A DNA stretch of 56,954 nucleotides from Spartobacteria bacterium (GTDB taxonomy: Bacteria > Verrucomicrobiota > Verrucomicrobiia > Chthoniobacterales > UBA10450). This document shows, in pieces, positions 37,034 to 45,086 of the stretch; within the stretch, counting starts at the first letter, position 1; the number at the start of each line of letters is the position of its first letter. The stretch spans positions 96,692 through 153,645 of the forward strand of contig PLCN01000005.1 of the NCBI GenBank assembly GCA_003134785.1, written 5' to 3'. Made by a program: the position numbers and the translations under genes. The notes beneath the pieces are model-generated. The model was not told where the DNA came from and did no database searches. It saw only the letters and a list, made by a program, of their open reading frames with translations.

Positions 37034-37246
37034 ATGCGCGAAGTTGGCAAATTGCTCGCCGTCTTTGGCGGTGTGATCACGATCGTTGGTCTCGCGTTAT
37101 GGATGGGAATCGGCGCGGGCGGGCTGGGACGATTACCGGGGGACATCCGCATCGAACGCGGAAATTCAGCCTTTTATTTTCCCATCGTCACCTGCCTCAT
37201 TATTAGCATCGTGCTCAGTCTGCTCTTGTCCTTCTTCCGGCGGTGA
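37034..37246 (+). CDS. DUF2905 family small membrane protein
   Basis: This is a 70-residue protein with two membrane helices, about 3-24 (VGKLLAVFGGVITIVGLALW) and about 45-68 (FPIVTCLIISIVLSLLLSFF). The loop GGLGRLPGDIRIERGNSAFY is the DUF2905 signature. It is found widely in bacteria and its function is unknown. The ATG at 37034 is preferred over an ATG at 37016. Its stop is 13 nt before the uracil-DNA glycosylase start, so the two may be co-transcribed. Confidence 0.85.
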   Translation: MREVGKLLAVFGGVITIVGLALWMGIGAGGLGRLPGDIRIERGNSAFYFPIVTCLIISIVLSLLLSFFRR

Positions 37247-37259
37247 TCCGACTGCCGCC

Positions 37260-37883
37260 ATGATCTCGTCGTCGCGCCGGCAGCAGCTGCTGAATCAACA
37301 TGTCGCACAGCTGGTCCAATGCCGGCGTTGTCCGCGCATGTTGCCGCCGCCTGTTTCGGGCGGTCCGGTTCTGAGCAAGGTCATGCTCATCGGTCAGGCC
37401 CCCGGAGTAAAAGAGCCAGTGTTGGGCAAGCCCTTTGCCTGGACGGCGGGCCGCACTCTCTTCGGTTGGTTCGAAGAGTTTTGTCATCTGAATGAAATGC
37501 AGGTGCGCTCTCAAATTTATTTCGCCGCGGTTTGCCGCTGCTTCCCCGGCAAAACCTCCGTAGGCGGGGACCGCGTTCCGGCTCCGGACGAAATCCGGAA
37601 TTGTTCGACCTGGATGAACGATGAAATCGATTTGCTGCAACCGCGGCTCATCATTCCGGTCGGCAAACTTGCCATCGCGCAATTTCTTGCCTTCGAAAAA
37701 TTGGATGAAGTCGTCGGACGATCATTCCCGCTGAGTCGTAACCGCCGCGCGTTCGACCTGATTCCATTGCCGCATCCATCTGGCGCGTCGCCCTGGCATC
37801 GCATCCCGCCGGGAATTGGATTGCTGCGCAAGGCGATGCGGTTAATCGCCCGGCATTCCGCGATGGAGAATCTCGGGGCTTAA
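37260..37883 (+). CDS. Uracil-DNA glycosylase family protein (Fe-S type, family 4/5-like)
   Basis: This is a 207-residue UDG-fold protein. An N-terminal CRRC (in LVQCRRCPRMLPPP), with further cysteines in CRCFPGKTS and IRNCSTWM, matches the four Fe-S cysteine pattern. The active-site elements are VMLIGQAPGVKEPVLGKPF and WTAGRTLFGWF (water-activating loop) and the C-terminal IPLPHPSGASPWHR (HPSG). It excises uracil from DNA as the first step of base excision repair. The ATG at 37260 begins the family start, although the frame is open upstream into the DUF2905 gene. Confidence 0.9.
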   Translation: MISSSRRQQLLNQHVAQLVQCRRCPRMLPPPVSGGPVLSKVMLIGQAPGVKEPVLGKPFAWTAGRTLFGWFEEFCHLNEMQVRSQIYFAAVCRCFPGKTSVGGDRVPAPDEIRNCSTWMNDEIDLLQPRLIIPVGKLAIAQFLAFEKLDEVVGRSFPLSRNRRAFDLIPLPHPSGASPWHRIPPGIGLLRKAMRLIARHSAMENLGA

Positions 37884-37961
37884 GAAATCGACGTTGAACA
37901 GCCTGCCCGCCGTAGCCTTGCGGAGGAGGGTTGGACGTTGGACGTTTTCCCTTCTTTGCCA

Positions 37962-39767
37962 ATGACCACTCCGAAAGTCCTCACCCGCGCCGATCTCCCC
38001 GACTCCGATAAATGGGACCTGACCCATCTTTTCAGCAGCACTGATAAATGGACCGAGGACTTCGCCTGGATTCAACAGGCCTATCCGAAACTCACGGAGT
38101 GGAAAGGCCACGTGGGCGAATCAGCCGCGACGCTCGCCGCTTGTTTGGAATTCGAGAAGTCGCTCGATCAAAAAATCGAGCGCGTTTACCACTACGCCTC
38201 ACTTCAGCTCGCGGAGGACAGCGCGAATCCCGAATACCTCGCGCGCATGGGGCAGTTGCAGAATCTGCTCACGAAAATCAGCGAAACCGCTTCGTTTCTC
38301 GGCCCTGAAATCCAGGCGATTCCCGACGAACAGTTCGCGCGGTTCCTGGAGGATCCCGCGCTGGCCGCCTGGAAAATCGCGCTGAAGAAAATCCGCCGAA
38401 TGAAACCGCATGTCTTATCGGAGCGGGAAGAACGCCTGCTCGCGCTGGGGAGTTCGGCGCTCGATGGCTATGACGACACCTTTTCGCAATTGACGGACGT
38501 CGACATGAAATTCGGCGTGGTCACCGACGAGAAAGGGGAAGAGAAACCGCTTACCCAAAGTTCCTACAGCTCATTCCTGGTGAAACGGGATCATCCTTTG
38601 CGCAAACGGGCGTTTCACCAATTCTACGAGGAATTTCAAGATCACCAGTTTACCCTCGCTTCCTCGCTGGCCTATTCGGTGAAGGCCGATGTTTTCCGGG
38701 CGCGAGCCAGGAATTATCCATCGGCACTCGAAGCCTCTTTGTTTCGCGACGACGTTCCCGCGGCGGTTTACGAGGGGCTCATTTCCGCGGTGCGGAACAA
38801 TCTCGCGCCGCTCTTTCGTTACTACGAACTGCGCCGGCGCGTCCTCGGTTTAGACGAACTCCATCATTACGACACTTATGTTCCGCTCGTGCCCGAGATC
38901 AATTCACGCGTCACTTTCGACGAGGCAATCGAGCAGATTCTCGCCGCCTTCGAGCCGCTGGGCCCGGAATACACGGCGTGGTTAAGCGAAGGTTTGCGCG
39001 GACGCTGGTGCGACCGTTACGAAACAAAAGGGAAACGCAGCGGCGCGTTCTCGTCCGGCAGTTTCGGCGCGCCGCCTTACATCCTGATGAATTACAAGAC
39101 CGACGTCTTCTCCGACGTTTACACTCTTGCGCACGAAGCCGGGCATTCGATGCACACCTGGTTCGCGCAAAGATCGCAAAGCTTTCAGGATTACAATTAC
39201 CCGATTTTCCTCGCCGAAGTCGCCTCCACTTTCAACGAAGAGCTGCTGACGCACCATCTCCTCGAGAAGACCGAAGACAAAAAGATGCGCGCCTACATCA
39301 TCAACCGGCAGGTCGACGACATCCGCGGCACACTTTTCCGTCAAACGATGTTCGCTGAGTTCGAGAAGATCATTCACGCGATCGAAGAACGCGGCGACGC
39401 TTTGACACTCGATGTCTTCAAATCCGAATATCGCGAACTGCTCCGGGCTTATTTCGGAGAGGGCGTCGTCCTCGACCCGCAGCTCGACCTGGAATGTTTG
39501 CGCATCCCACACTTTTATAATGCGTTTTACGTCTACAAATATGCCACCGGGATCTCCGCCGCGGTTGCCCTTTCCGAACGCGTTCTCGCGAAGGGAGCGG
39601 GCAGCGTGGAGAGTTACCTCGCCTTCCTGAAATCGGGCGGCTCCAAATTTCCGTTGGAAACCTTGCAGGCCGCCGGCGTCGATATGACAACGTCGGCGCC
39701 AATCGAAAGCACCCTTCGCCTTTTCGAGCGCCGGCTGACGGAGCTCGAAAATCTCTTGGTGAAATAA
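37962..39767 (+). CDS. pepF: Oligoendopeptidase F (M3 family metallopeptidase)
   Basis: This is a 601-residue cytoplasmic zinc peptidase. The catalytic motif is in LAHEAGHSMHTWF (H391, E392, H395). Family segments include WDLTHLFSSTDKWTEDFAWI, KRDHPLRKRAFHQFYEEFQD, RGRWCDRYETKGKRSGAF, SSGSFGAPPYILMNYK and the C-terminal PHFYNAFYVYKYATGISAA. PepF degrades oligopeptides of about 7-17 residues. The ATG at 37962 is preceded by tandem GTTGGAC heptamers (about 37931-37947), so the upstream open codons are repeat sequence. The gene appears monocistronic. Confidence 0.93.
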   Translation: MTTPKVLTRADLPDSDKWDLTHLFSSTDKWTEDFAWIQQAYPKLTEWKGHVGESAATLAACLEFEKSLDQKIERVYHYASLQLAEDSANPEYLARMGQLQNLLTKISETASFLGPEIQAIPDEQFARFLEDPALAAWKIALKKIRRMKPHVLSEREERLLALGSSALDGYDDTFSQLTDVDMKFGVVTDEKGEEKPLTQSSYSSFLVKRDHPLRKRAFHQFYEEFQDHQFTLASSLAYSVKADVFRARARNYPSALEASLFRDDVPAAVYEGLISAVRNNLAPLFRYYELRRRVLGLDELHHYDTYVPLVPEINSRVTFDEAIEQILAAFEPLGPEYTAWLSEGLRGRWCDRYETKGKRSGAFSSGSFGAPPYILMNYKTDVFSDVYTLAHEAGHSMHTWFAQRSQSFQDYNYPIFLAEVASTFNEELLTHHLLEKTEDKKMRAYIINRQVDDIRGTLFRQTMFAEFEKIIHAIEERGDALTLDVFKSEYRELLRAYFGEGVVLDPQLDLECLRIPHFYNAFYVYKYATGISAAVALSERVLAKGAGSVESYLAFLKSGGSKFPLETLQAAGVDMTTSAPIESTLRLFERRLTELENLLVK

Positions 39768-39827
39768 GAGCGCCCTTAGCACGCCAGGAAATCCGCACTG
39801 GGCGCGGTATTTGCTAAATAGAGAAGC

Positions 39828-40295
39828 GTGCAGTTCGAATGGCAGTTGCAGGCCGCCTGCGGCTACGCAGAGCTGGGCATGACGCGAGAATCGCTCACGG
39901 AGCTCGACGCGATTCCTGCGCGCTTTCAAAATCGCCCGGAGGTGCTTCATCTTCGTCTTCATCATCTCATGCGAAAGAAGCAGTGGATCCTCGCGCTTCG
40001 CGTCAGCCAGAAACTTTGCCGCGCCGCTCCCGATGCCGGGGCGGGATTTCTCCATGCCGGGTTTTGCTTGCATCAACTCGGCAAGACGGCGGAGGCCAAG
40101 AACCTCTTGGTCACCGGTCCGGTCGCGCTGCTAAAAGAGCCCATCTATTATTACAACATGGGTTGCTACGAAGCGCTGCTGGGTAATGTCCACGATGCGC
40201 GGGCGAATCTGCAAATCAGTTTCAAGATGGACAGCTCCTTCCGCGACCTGGCGAAAAAAGATCCGGACCTCAAGGTTCTTCACGCGGTGATCTGA
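39828..40295 (+). CDS. TPR repeat protein
   Basis: This is a 155-residue soluble protein starting with GTG. It contains three to four TPR-like helix pairs: WQLQAACGYAELGMTRESLT, VLHLRLHHLMRKKQWILALR, GFLHAGFCLHQLGKTAEAKN and YYYNMGCYEALLGNVHDARA. TPR domains mediate protein-protein contact. No signal peptide or membrane segment is visible. It is 60 nt downstream of pepF and could share its transcript. Its partner is unknown. Confidence 0.85.
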   Translation: MQFEWQLQAACGYAELGMTRESLTELDAIPARFQNRPEVLHLRLHHLMRKKQWILALRVSQKLCRAAPDAGAGFLHAGFCLHQLGKTAEAKNLLVTGPVALLKEPIYYYNMGCYEALLGNVHDARANLQISFKMDSSFRDLAKKDPDLKVLHAVI

Positions 40296-40361
40296 GCGAA
40301 AGCTCCTCTGCCGACTTCAACGTTCGGAATCTCGAATGGCCCGCGCGCGGTCATGAAGCAT

Positions 40362-40461
40362 CAAGGAGCGGCGGTTTACAAACCGCCGTCTGGGAAGAGT
40401 GCGCGGCTCCGAAACCGCATTTAAAGACGGGCGGTTTGGAAAGCGCCCCTCGTTCTCCTTC
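40362..40461. repeat. REP palindromes beside the RAYT remnant
   Basis: CAAGGAGCGGCGGTTTACAA (40362 on) contains the perfect palindrome CGGCGGTTT-AC-AAACCGCCG (40369-40388). A second unit GGGCGGTTTGGAAAGCGCCC follows at about 40430. These are REP-type units in the same orientation as the copy at 40664. Confidence 0.7.
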
Positions 40462-40605
40462 CCATTGAATGCGCAGGCGTGACGGGACGGCATCAGCCAG
40501 CCGGAAAGTGATGAAATAAACCGCGCCCTCTTGCTGCCAGTGGGGCAGACGGTTTTCCGTGTGACGGATATCGCCATATGGATTGAAGAAGCGAAGTTCG
40601 CGCAT
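40450..40605 (-). pseudogene. N-terminal remnant of a REP-associated tyrosine transposase (RAYT)
   Basis: From ATG 40605 the minus strand reads MRELRFFNPYGDIRHTENRL, PHWQQEGAVYFITFRLADAV and PSRLRIQWEGER, matching the N-terminus of Y1/IS200-like REP-associated transposases (RLPHW...GAVYFVTFRLADSLP). It then dissolves into REP palindromes. The catalytic His-hydrophobic-His and Tyr are gone, so it cannot be active. It shows that the nearby REPs were once mobilised by such an enzyme. Confidence 0.75.
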
Positions 40606-40663
40606 TCCGGGGAGGACTTGAATTGCGGAATCCTACTCATAACGGCGCGCGTTTGAAAGCACA

Positions 40664-40697
40664 CAAGGAGCGGCGGTTTGGAAAGCGCCCCTCCTTG
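40664..40697. repeat. REP palindrome upstream of the serine hydrolase
   Basis: CAAGGAGCGGCGGTTTGGAA then AGCGCCCCTCCTTG is an imperfect 34-nt palindrome with outer arms CAAGGAG/CTCCTTG. It lies 21 nt before the serine hydrolase ATG, so it could fold in its mRNA leader. Confidence 0.65.
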
Positions 40698-40718
40698 GTC
40701 TACGCTCCGCGCTTGGCA

Positions 40719-41861
40719 ATGGAACCTTCCGTGGAGCAACTTCGTGAACGCATCAGCCTTCTTTTCCAGGAGAACTTCGCGAGTTTGGAAGAGCTTGGCG
40801 CGGCGGTGTCCGTTTGGCAGAATGGAAAGTCGGTCCTCGAACTGCACGGCGGATTTCGCGACGCCAAACGTGAAATGCCTTGGACGGCCGAGACGATTGT
40901 ATTGTTCTGGTCGGCGACGAAAGGGCTGGGCAGCGCATGCGTGCTGCATCTTTTGCACGAGCGCGGGATCGAACTAACGCGCCGCGTGGCGAAATTCTGG
41001 CCCGAATTTGCGCAAAACGGGAAGAGTGAAATCACCATCGCGCAATTGCTCTCGCACCAAGCCGGCTTGTGCGCGCTCGATGAAATCGTAGACGTGACGG
41101 ACCATCACGCCGTCATCGCCGCGCTGGAAAACCAGGCGCCGCTTTGGCCACCGGGAACGTCGCACGGTTATCACGCGCGCACCTTCGGATTCCTTCTCGA
41201 TGAACTGGTGCGCCGCATCGCGGGCATCACCTTGAGTGAATATTGGAGGAAAAGATTCGCCGATCCGCTTGAACTCGATATCTGGATCGGCTTGCCTGAC
41301 TCGGAGCAAGAACGCGTCGCGACGATCTACCCGGCGAAGGGCGGCGGTGCGGCAACCCCCGCGACATTTTATCGGGACCTCGCCACCCCGGGAACGCTGG
41401 CGCGAAAAGTTTTCACCTCTCCGCGTGGACTGCATGCCGTGAGCGATATGAACACCAAAGAAAACCGCGCGAGACCGATTGTTTCCTTCGGCGGAATCGG
41501 CAGCGCGACATCGCTGGCTAAGTTTTACGCGATGTTAGCGAATGGAGGACAACTCGACGGCCGTCGTTTTTTCGCAGCGGAGACGATCGCGCAAATGACG
41601 ACGACGCTCGTATCCGGCCTCGATCGCGTTTTCCAAATCCCGACTGCCTTTTCCGCCGGCTTTATGAAAGACCCACCGGACGCAACGCTACGAATCTTCG
41701 GTCCTTCTTCACTCGCTTTCGGACATCCGGGCGCGGGTGGCAGTCACGCGTTTGCCGATCCCGGGAACGGAATCTCGTTCGCCTATGTCATGAACCAAAT
41801 GGAGCAATCGCTTTTGCCTAACGAGAAGTCGCTTCGGTTGGTGGAAGCGATCTATCGGTAA
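40719..41861 (+). CDS. Class C beta-lactamase-family serine hydrolase (EstB-like)
   Basis: This is a 380-residue protein of the serine beta-lactamase/DD-peptidase fold. The active-site SxxK is LFWSATKGLGSACV, and the second motif is HGYHARTFGFL (Tyr-x-Asn replaced by Tyr-x-Ala). The third is FGHPGAGGSHAFAD (HxG type, as in esterase-like members). Segments LSHQAGLCALDE and IGSATSLAKFYAMLANGG are family markers. Such enzymes are usually esterases or peptidases. There is no signal peptide, so it may act in the cytoplasm. ATG 40719 was chosen because the preceding codons are REP DNA. Its 3' end overlaps the antisense methyltransferase by 44 nt. Confidence 0.88.
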   Translation: MEPSVEQLRERISLLFQENFASLEELGAAVSVWQNGKSVLELHGGFRDAKREMPWTAETIVLFWSATKGLGSACVLHLLHERGIELTRRVAKFWPEFAQNGKSEITIAQLLSHQAGLCALDEIVDVTDHHAVIAALENQAPLWPPGTSHGYHARTFGFLLDELVRRIAGITLSEYWRKRFADPLELDIWIGLPDSEQERVATIYPAKGGGAATPATFYRDLATPGTLARKVFTSPRGLHAVSDMNTKENRARPIVSFGGIGSATSLAKFYAMLANGGQLDGRRFFAAETIAQMTTTLVSGLDRVFQIPTAFSAGFMKDPPDATLRIFGPSSLAFGHPGAGGSHAFADPGNGISFAYVMNQMEQSLLPNEKSLRLVEAIYR

Positions 41862-42795
41862 GTCTCTGGATCAGAAAAACCGCAACGACATGATCGCGGG
41901 TGCAGGTGTAGGGAGGCGCGGAAGTCCAGCTTTGTGCATTGCGGATTTTCGGCAGCAGGCTTAGCAACGTTCGCGCGAGAAATGTCCGTCGCCGAAACTG
42001 CCAGTAGGCGAAATCAAGCAGCCATAGAACCGCCCTTTCGCGTGCGGATAAATCGTAATGGCACACTTTCGTCAGACTTTTGAGAGAGAGACCAAGAGCC
42101 ACGGAGAGCTGGCGCGCGTAACGCTCCGTGAACATGCAAAGATGTTCCAGCGTGCGAAAATACCAGAACTGAGCCGGATCACGCCGGCACGCGGCGGCAT
42201 CTCCGTTACCCGTCGCGATCACTAACAACGCGCCGTCCGCCGCGCGCTGCATCAGTTGCCGCAAGAGTGGGAGTGGCTTCCGCACGTGTTCGAAGACATC
42301 GACCAGAACGATGGCGTCGAACTTAACCGCCAAAGGCCCAGCCAGGTCGCGCGGTTCGAGCATTTTCAATCCGCGCGCCGACGCTTCTTTTGCGGCGACT
42401 GAATTCACCTCTGAACCGTAGCATTCGTAATCGCGGCAGAGAGCGCTGAGGAGCCGGCCTGAACTGCATCCGTAATCTAAAATGCGGCTACCAGGCGGAA
42501 GCAATTTGAGAACCGCCAAAACGGCGCGTTCGATCGGGTGGTACTGCGTGGCTTCCCATTTTTGAAATGAAACGTGAGCGTAGTAATCGGAGAGAGTTTC
42601 GTCGGAAAGCGTTGGCGTCCGGTAAAGCAGTCCGCAATTCAGACATTCCCGAACGACGTAATCTGATTGTCGAAACTTGCGGCCTGGGATCTCGACCAAG
42701 AAACCGGGCGCTTCGGGTCCAGTCGCTTTGAACTCCGGTGAATCGCACCCCGGACAGCTCCTGATGGCGACGTTGTCCGCTAGGCCGGCTGACAT
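41818..42795 (-). CDS. SAM-dependent methyltransferase with N-terminal zinc-ribbon-like domain
   Basis: This is a 325-residue protein. A Cys-rich N-terminal region (RSCPGCDSPEFKATG and RECLNCGLLYRTP, CxxC...CxxC) resembles a zinc ribbon. A class I SAM fold follows: ILDYGCSSGRLLSALCR, CYGSEVNSVAAKEASARGLK, FDAIVLVDVFEHVRKPLPLL (the post-I acidic loop). The C-terminal half holds FTERYARQLSVALGLSL and a hydrophobic tail. Such proteins often modify sugars or lipids in surface-glycan clusters, as the neighbouring FkbM-like gene suggests. ATG 42795 overlaps the upstream stop by 16 nt; earlier TTG and GTG codons are possible. The 3' end overlaps the opposite serine hydrolase by 44 nt. Confidence 0.82.
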   Translation of the reverse strand: MSAGLADNVAIRSCPGCDSPEFKATGPEAPGFLVEIPGRKFRQSDYVVRECLNCGLLYRTPTLSDETLSDYYAHVSFQKWEATQYHPIERAVLAVLKLLPPGSRILDYGCSSGRLLSALCRDYECYGSEVNSVAAKEASARGLKMLEPRDLAGPLAVKFDAIVLVDVFEHVRKPLPLLRQLMQRAADGALLVIATGNGDAAACRRDPAQFWYFRTLEHLCMFTERYARQLSVALGLSLKSLTKVCHYDLSARERAVLWLLDFAYWQFRRRTFLARTLLSLLPKIRNAQSWTSAPPYTCTRDHVVAVFLIQRLTDRSLPPTEATSR

Positions 42796-43505
42796 CGGAA
42801 CAAGGCGTCGCACCAAAGAATGTCTCCCGCCGGTGAGCGATGAATCGCATACAAACCTACCAATTGGTAGCCGAAGCCAGTGAGGAAACCATAGGTCTCA
42901 TCAAAATACGCCTGACCGCGGTAGAGCGGTGCAAAAAGCATCTCCACGACGATGAAAGAGATACAGCGTTCGGCCAGATGTTTGCGTGCGCCCTGAAGAA
43001 TGCGGAGATCGTAGCCCTGACTGTCGATCTTCAAGAAATCGAGGTGAGAGATGGATCGCTCGCCGCAAAAGTCATCGAGCGTAGTGATCGGGACAGTGGA
43101 TTCGCCCGTCGGAATTGCGAATGACTCCGGCTGGGACGCGTGCGCTTCGGGAGCATTGGGCAGAAGCGAGTTCGTCACGCTCTCGGCATTTTCGTAAAGG
43201 GTCGCTTCGCCTTTGTGATCACCGAACGCGATGCGTTCGAGGGACAGGTTTGGGTCGTCGCCCAGGTTCTGCTGAAGCGCGCGAAAGGCGGCTTCGGACG
43301 GTTCGAAACAATAAAGTTTCGCTTCGGGAAAAAGTCGTCGCAGTTCCAGGGCGGACTGACCTTCATTCGCGCCGACGTCGAAGCCCAGACGCGGAACAGC
43401 CGTCGCCAGCTTGCTGATATCGACGAATGGATGCTTGCCGAACGCGGTCGTTCGAGAAACATCCCAGCCCAGCGATCTGACAAATCGGCGCAGGAGAGCT
43501 TTCAT
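42780..43505 (-). CDS. FkbM family methyltransferase
   Basis: This is a 241-residue SAM methyltransferase of the FkbM type. GFDVGANEGQSALELRRLFP is the glycine-rich SAM loop, then YCFEPSEAAFRALQQNLGDD, ESFAIPTGESTVPITTLDDF (the DDF segment typical of FkbM) and SHLDFLKIDSQGYDLRILQG. FkbM proteins O-methylate sugars or polyketides. ATG at 43505 is preferred over a TTG at 43514 and is 5 nt past the yjbQ stop. It overlaps the next methyltransferase gene, so the three minus-strand genes form one operon. Confidence 0.88.
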   Translation of the reverse strand: MKALLRRFVRSLGWDVSRTTAFGKHPFVDISKLATAVPRLGFDVGANEGQSALELRRLFPEAKLYCFEPSEAAFRALQQNLGDDPNLSLERIAFGDHKGEATLYENAESVTNSLLPNAPEAHASQPESFAIPTGESTVPITTLDDFCGERSISHLDFLKIDSQGYDLRILQGARKHLAERCISFIVVEMLFAPLYRGQAYFDETYGFLTGFGYQLVGLYAIHRSPAGDILWCDALFRCQPA

Positions 43506-43510
43506 GCCGT

Positions 43511-43939
43511 TCAAGAACCGATGATGGTGACCGCAATCTTACGCCGATGCGCGGCGTTCCGATGTTCGAACAAAAAAATTCCCTGCCACGTTCCGAGCTG
43601 CATCCGCGAGTCCGCGATCGGGATCACTTCGCTCGAGCGGGTCAAGACCATGCGGATATGTGAAGGCATGTCGTCCGGTCCCTCATCGTTGTGCTCGAAG
43701 TAAGGTGCGTTCTCGGGCACGAGCCGGTCGAAGAATTTCTCGAGATCGCGGCGCGCGGTAGGGTCTGCGTTCTCCATGATGATGAGGCTGCAACTGGTGT
43801 GCTGAACGAAAGCGGTCAAGGTGCCGGCGGTGATGCCGCTTCGAGTCAGGACTTCGGAGACTTGCTCGGTGATTTCATAGGTCCCTTTGCCGGCAGTGCG
43901 AACAGTGATCGGCTCGGTGTGGACGCGCACGGAAGACAT
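43511..43939 (-). CDS. yjbQ: YjbQ family protein (UPF0047, secondary thiamine-phosphate synthase-like)
   Basis: This is a 142-residue protein with the UPF0047/YjbQ layout. GTYEITEQVSEVLTRSGITA, LTAFVQHTSCSLIIMENADP (TSxxL/N signature), FEHNDEGPDDMPSHIRMVL (metal ligands) and MQLGTWQGIFLFEHRNAAHR (GTWQ motif) are all present. Reported to complement thiamine-phosphate synthase weakly; its native function is unclear. ATG at 43939. It heads the operon with the FkbM gene. Confidence 0.9.
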   Translation of the reverse strand: MSSVRVHTEPITVRTAGKGTYEITEQVSEVLTRSGITAGTLTAFVQHTSCSLIIMENADPTARRDLEKFFDRLVPENAPYFEHNDEGPDDMPSHIRMVLTRSSEVIPIADSRMQLGTWQGIFLFEHRNAAHRRKIAVTIIGS

Positions 43940-43984
43940 CTGCCTTGCATGCTAACGCCTCCGATTCGCTGCGCAATCAGCGGA

Positions 43985-44055
43985 ATGTAGTCGCGCTCGC
44001 TGCGGCGAGCGCCGAAACCGAAAACGACAGGCGCTTGGCACAAGCGCCTCTACAT
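43985..44055. repeat. 71-bp ATGTAG...CTACAT palindromic element
   Basis: It begins ATGTAGTCGCGCTCGCTGCG and ends AAGCGCCTCTACAT, with internal hairpins GCTCGC-TGCG-GCGAGC and GGCGCTT-GGCAC-AAGCGCC. It is the same family as 28565 and 52722 and lies in the intergenic region between yjbQ and hpt. Confidence 0.65.
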
Positions 44056-44106
44056 TTGATGATTTCGCTTCGCTCACAAAGATGATCGCTGATAGTCGAG
44101 TAAACG

Positions 44107-44652
44107 ATGCAGGCGGATCTCGATCGAATTCTTTTTGATGAAGCAACGATCCACCGCCGCCTCGATGAGCTGGCCGCGAGGATTTCACACGATTATCGAG
44201 ACCGCGAGCTGACGGTCATCGCGATCCTGAACGGCAGCGTGATTCTGATGGCCGATCTTCTCCGGCGCATTCCGCTACCGCTGAAATTGGATTGCCTGAG
44301 TGTGGCCAGTTATCACGGCGGCACCAAATCCGGCGGCGAACTAATCTTCCGCCAAGTCTCGCTCCCGGACGTGGCCGGCCGCCACGTGCTCATCCTGGAT
44401 GACATTCTCGATAGCGGCGTCACGCTGGCGAGCATTCGCGAAAAGCTCGAGGCGGCGGGGCCGCTCAGCGTGCGCATTTGCGTGTTGCTCGAAAAAAAGA
44501 AGACCCGCCTGCGGGCAGTCGATCCCGATTACGTTGGTTTCCAAATCGCCGATGAATTCGTGGTCGGATATGGACTCGACTACATGGAGCGGTATCGCAA
44601 TCTCCCGTGTATCGGGGTCCTGCGAAGAGATTTGATTGCGCCCGCGGCGTGA
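44107..44652 (+). CDS. hpt: Hypoxanthine phosphoribosyltransferase
   Basis: This is a 181-residue PRTase. The start MQADLDRILFDEATIHRRLD, the flexible-loop region LSVASYHGGTKSGGELIFRQ, the PRPP loop HVLILDDILDSGVTLASIRE (DDxxDSGxT) and the C-terminal YVGFQIADEFVVGYGLDYME are all hallmark hypoxanthine-guanine phosphoribosyltransferase motifs. It salvages hypoxanthine and guanine to IMP and GMP. ATG at 44107, 167 nt from the divergent yjbQ gene. It is followed 7 nt later by moaD. Confidence 0.95.
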   Translation: MQADLDRILFDEATIHRRLDELAARISHDYRDRELTVIAILNGSVILMADLLRRIPLPLKLDCLSVASYHGGTKSGGELIFRQVSLPDVAGRHVLILDDILDSGVTLASIREKLEAAGPLSVRICVLLEKKKTRLRAVDPDYVGFQIADEFVVGYGLDYMERYRNLPCIGVLRRDLIAPAA

Positions 44653-44659
44653 GTTCCGG

Positions 44660-44905
44660 ATGAAAGTGCACGTACAGTTTTTCTCGCGCCTCCGTGAACT
44701 CGCGGGAGTTGCGGAAATCGATCTGGAAATTCCGGAAGCCACCAAAGTCGCGGAATTGCTCGCGATTCTTTATTCACGCGCACCGGCATTGCGCGATTGG
44801 GACAAGAGCATTCTGGTCGCGGTCGGAGTCGAGTTCGTTGGCCGGGATTACCTCCTAAAAGAAGGCGACGAGATTTCCATCATGCCGCCGGTGCAGGGCG
44901 GGTGA
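44660..44905 (+). CDS. moaD: Molybdopterin synthase sulfur carrier subunit
   Basis: This is an 81-residue ubiquitin-like protein. MKVHVQFFSRLRELAGVAEI, VAELLAILYSRAPALRDWD and the last residues ISIMPPVQGG follow MoaD, with the terminal Gly-Gly required for thiocarboxylation. It donates sulfur to cyclic pyranopterin in molybdenum cofactor synthesis. ATG 44660 gives the family start. No other moa genes are visible in the window, so its partner MoaE must be elsewhere. Confidence 0.9.
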   Translation: MKVHVQFFSRLRELAGVAEIDLEIPEATKVAELLAILYSRAPALRDWDKSILVAVGVEFVGRDYLLKEGDEISIMPPVQGG

Positions 44906-44924
44906 ACTCGGGAGGCGCCATGCG

Positions 44925-45050
44925 CGTGTCATCCCGAGTCGCGTCAGACGGCGAGGGACCTCACACAGGCTAACGAACGCTCCCTTCCGCATGTGTGATC
45001 GAACAACAGGTGTGAGGTCCCTCACCGTCTGCGCGGCTCGGGATGACACG
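44925..45050. repeat. 126-bp long inverted repeat / MITE-like hairpin between moaD and yajQ
   Basis: The left arm CGTGTCATCCCGAGTCGCGT continues to GAGGGACCTCACAC (44925-44966). The right arm is its reverse complement (45010-45050), with only two mismatches and one 1-nt indel over about 41 nt. The loop is 43 nt. It lies between convergent genes and could terminate both transcripts or be a mobile palindromic element. Confidence 0.85.
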
Positions 45051-45086
45051 TTCTTGCGGCGCCGAGGCCATTCGATTTTCCCAACG

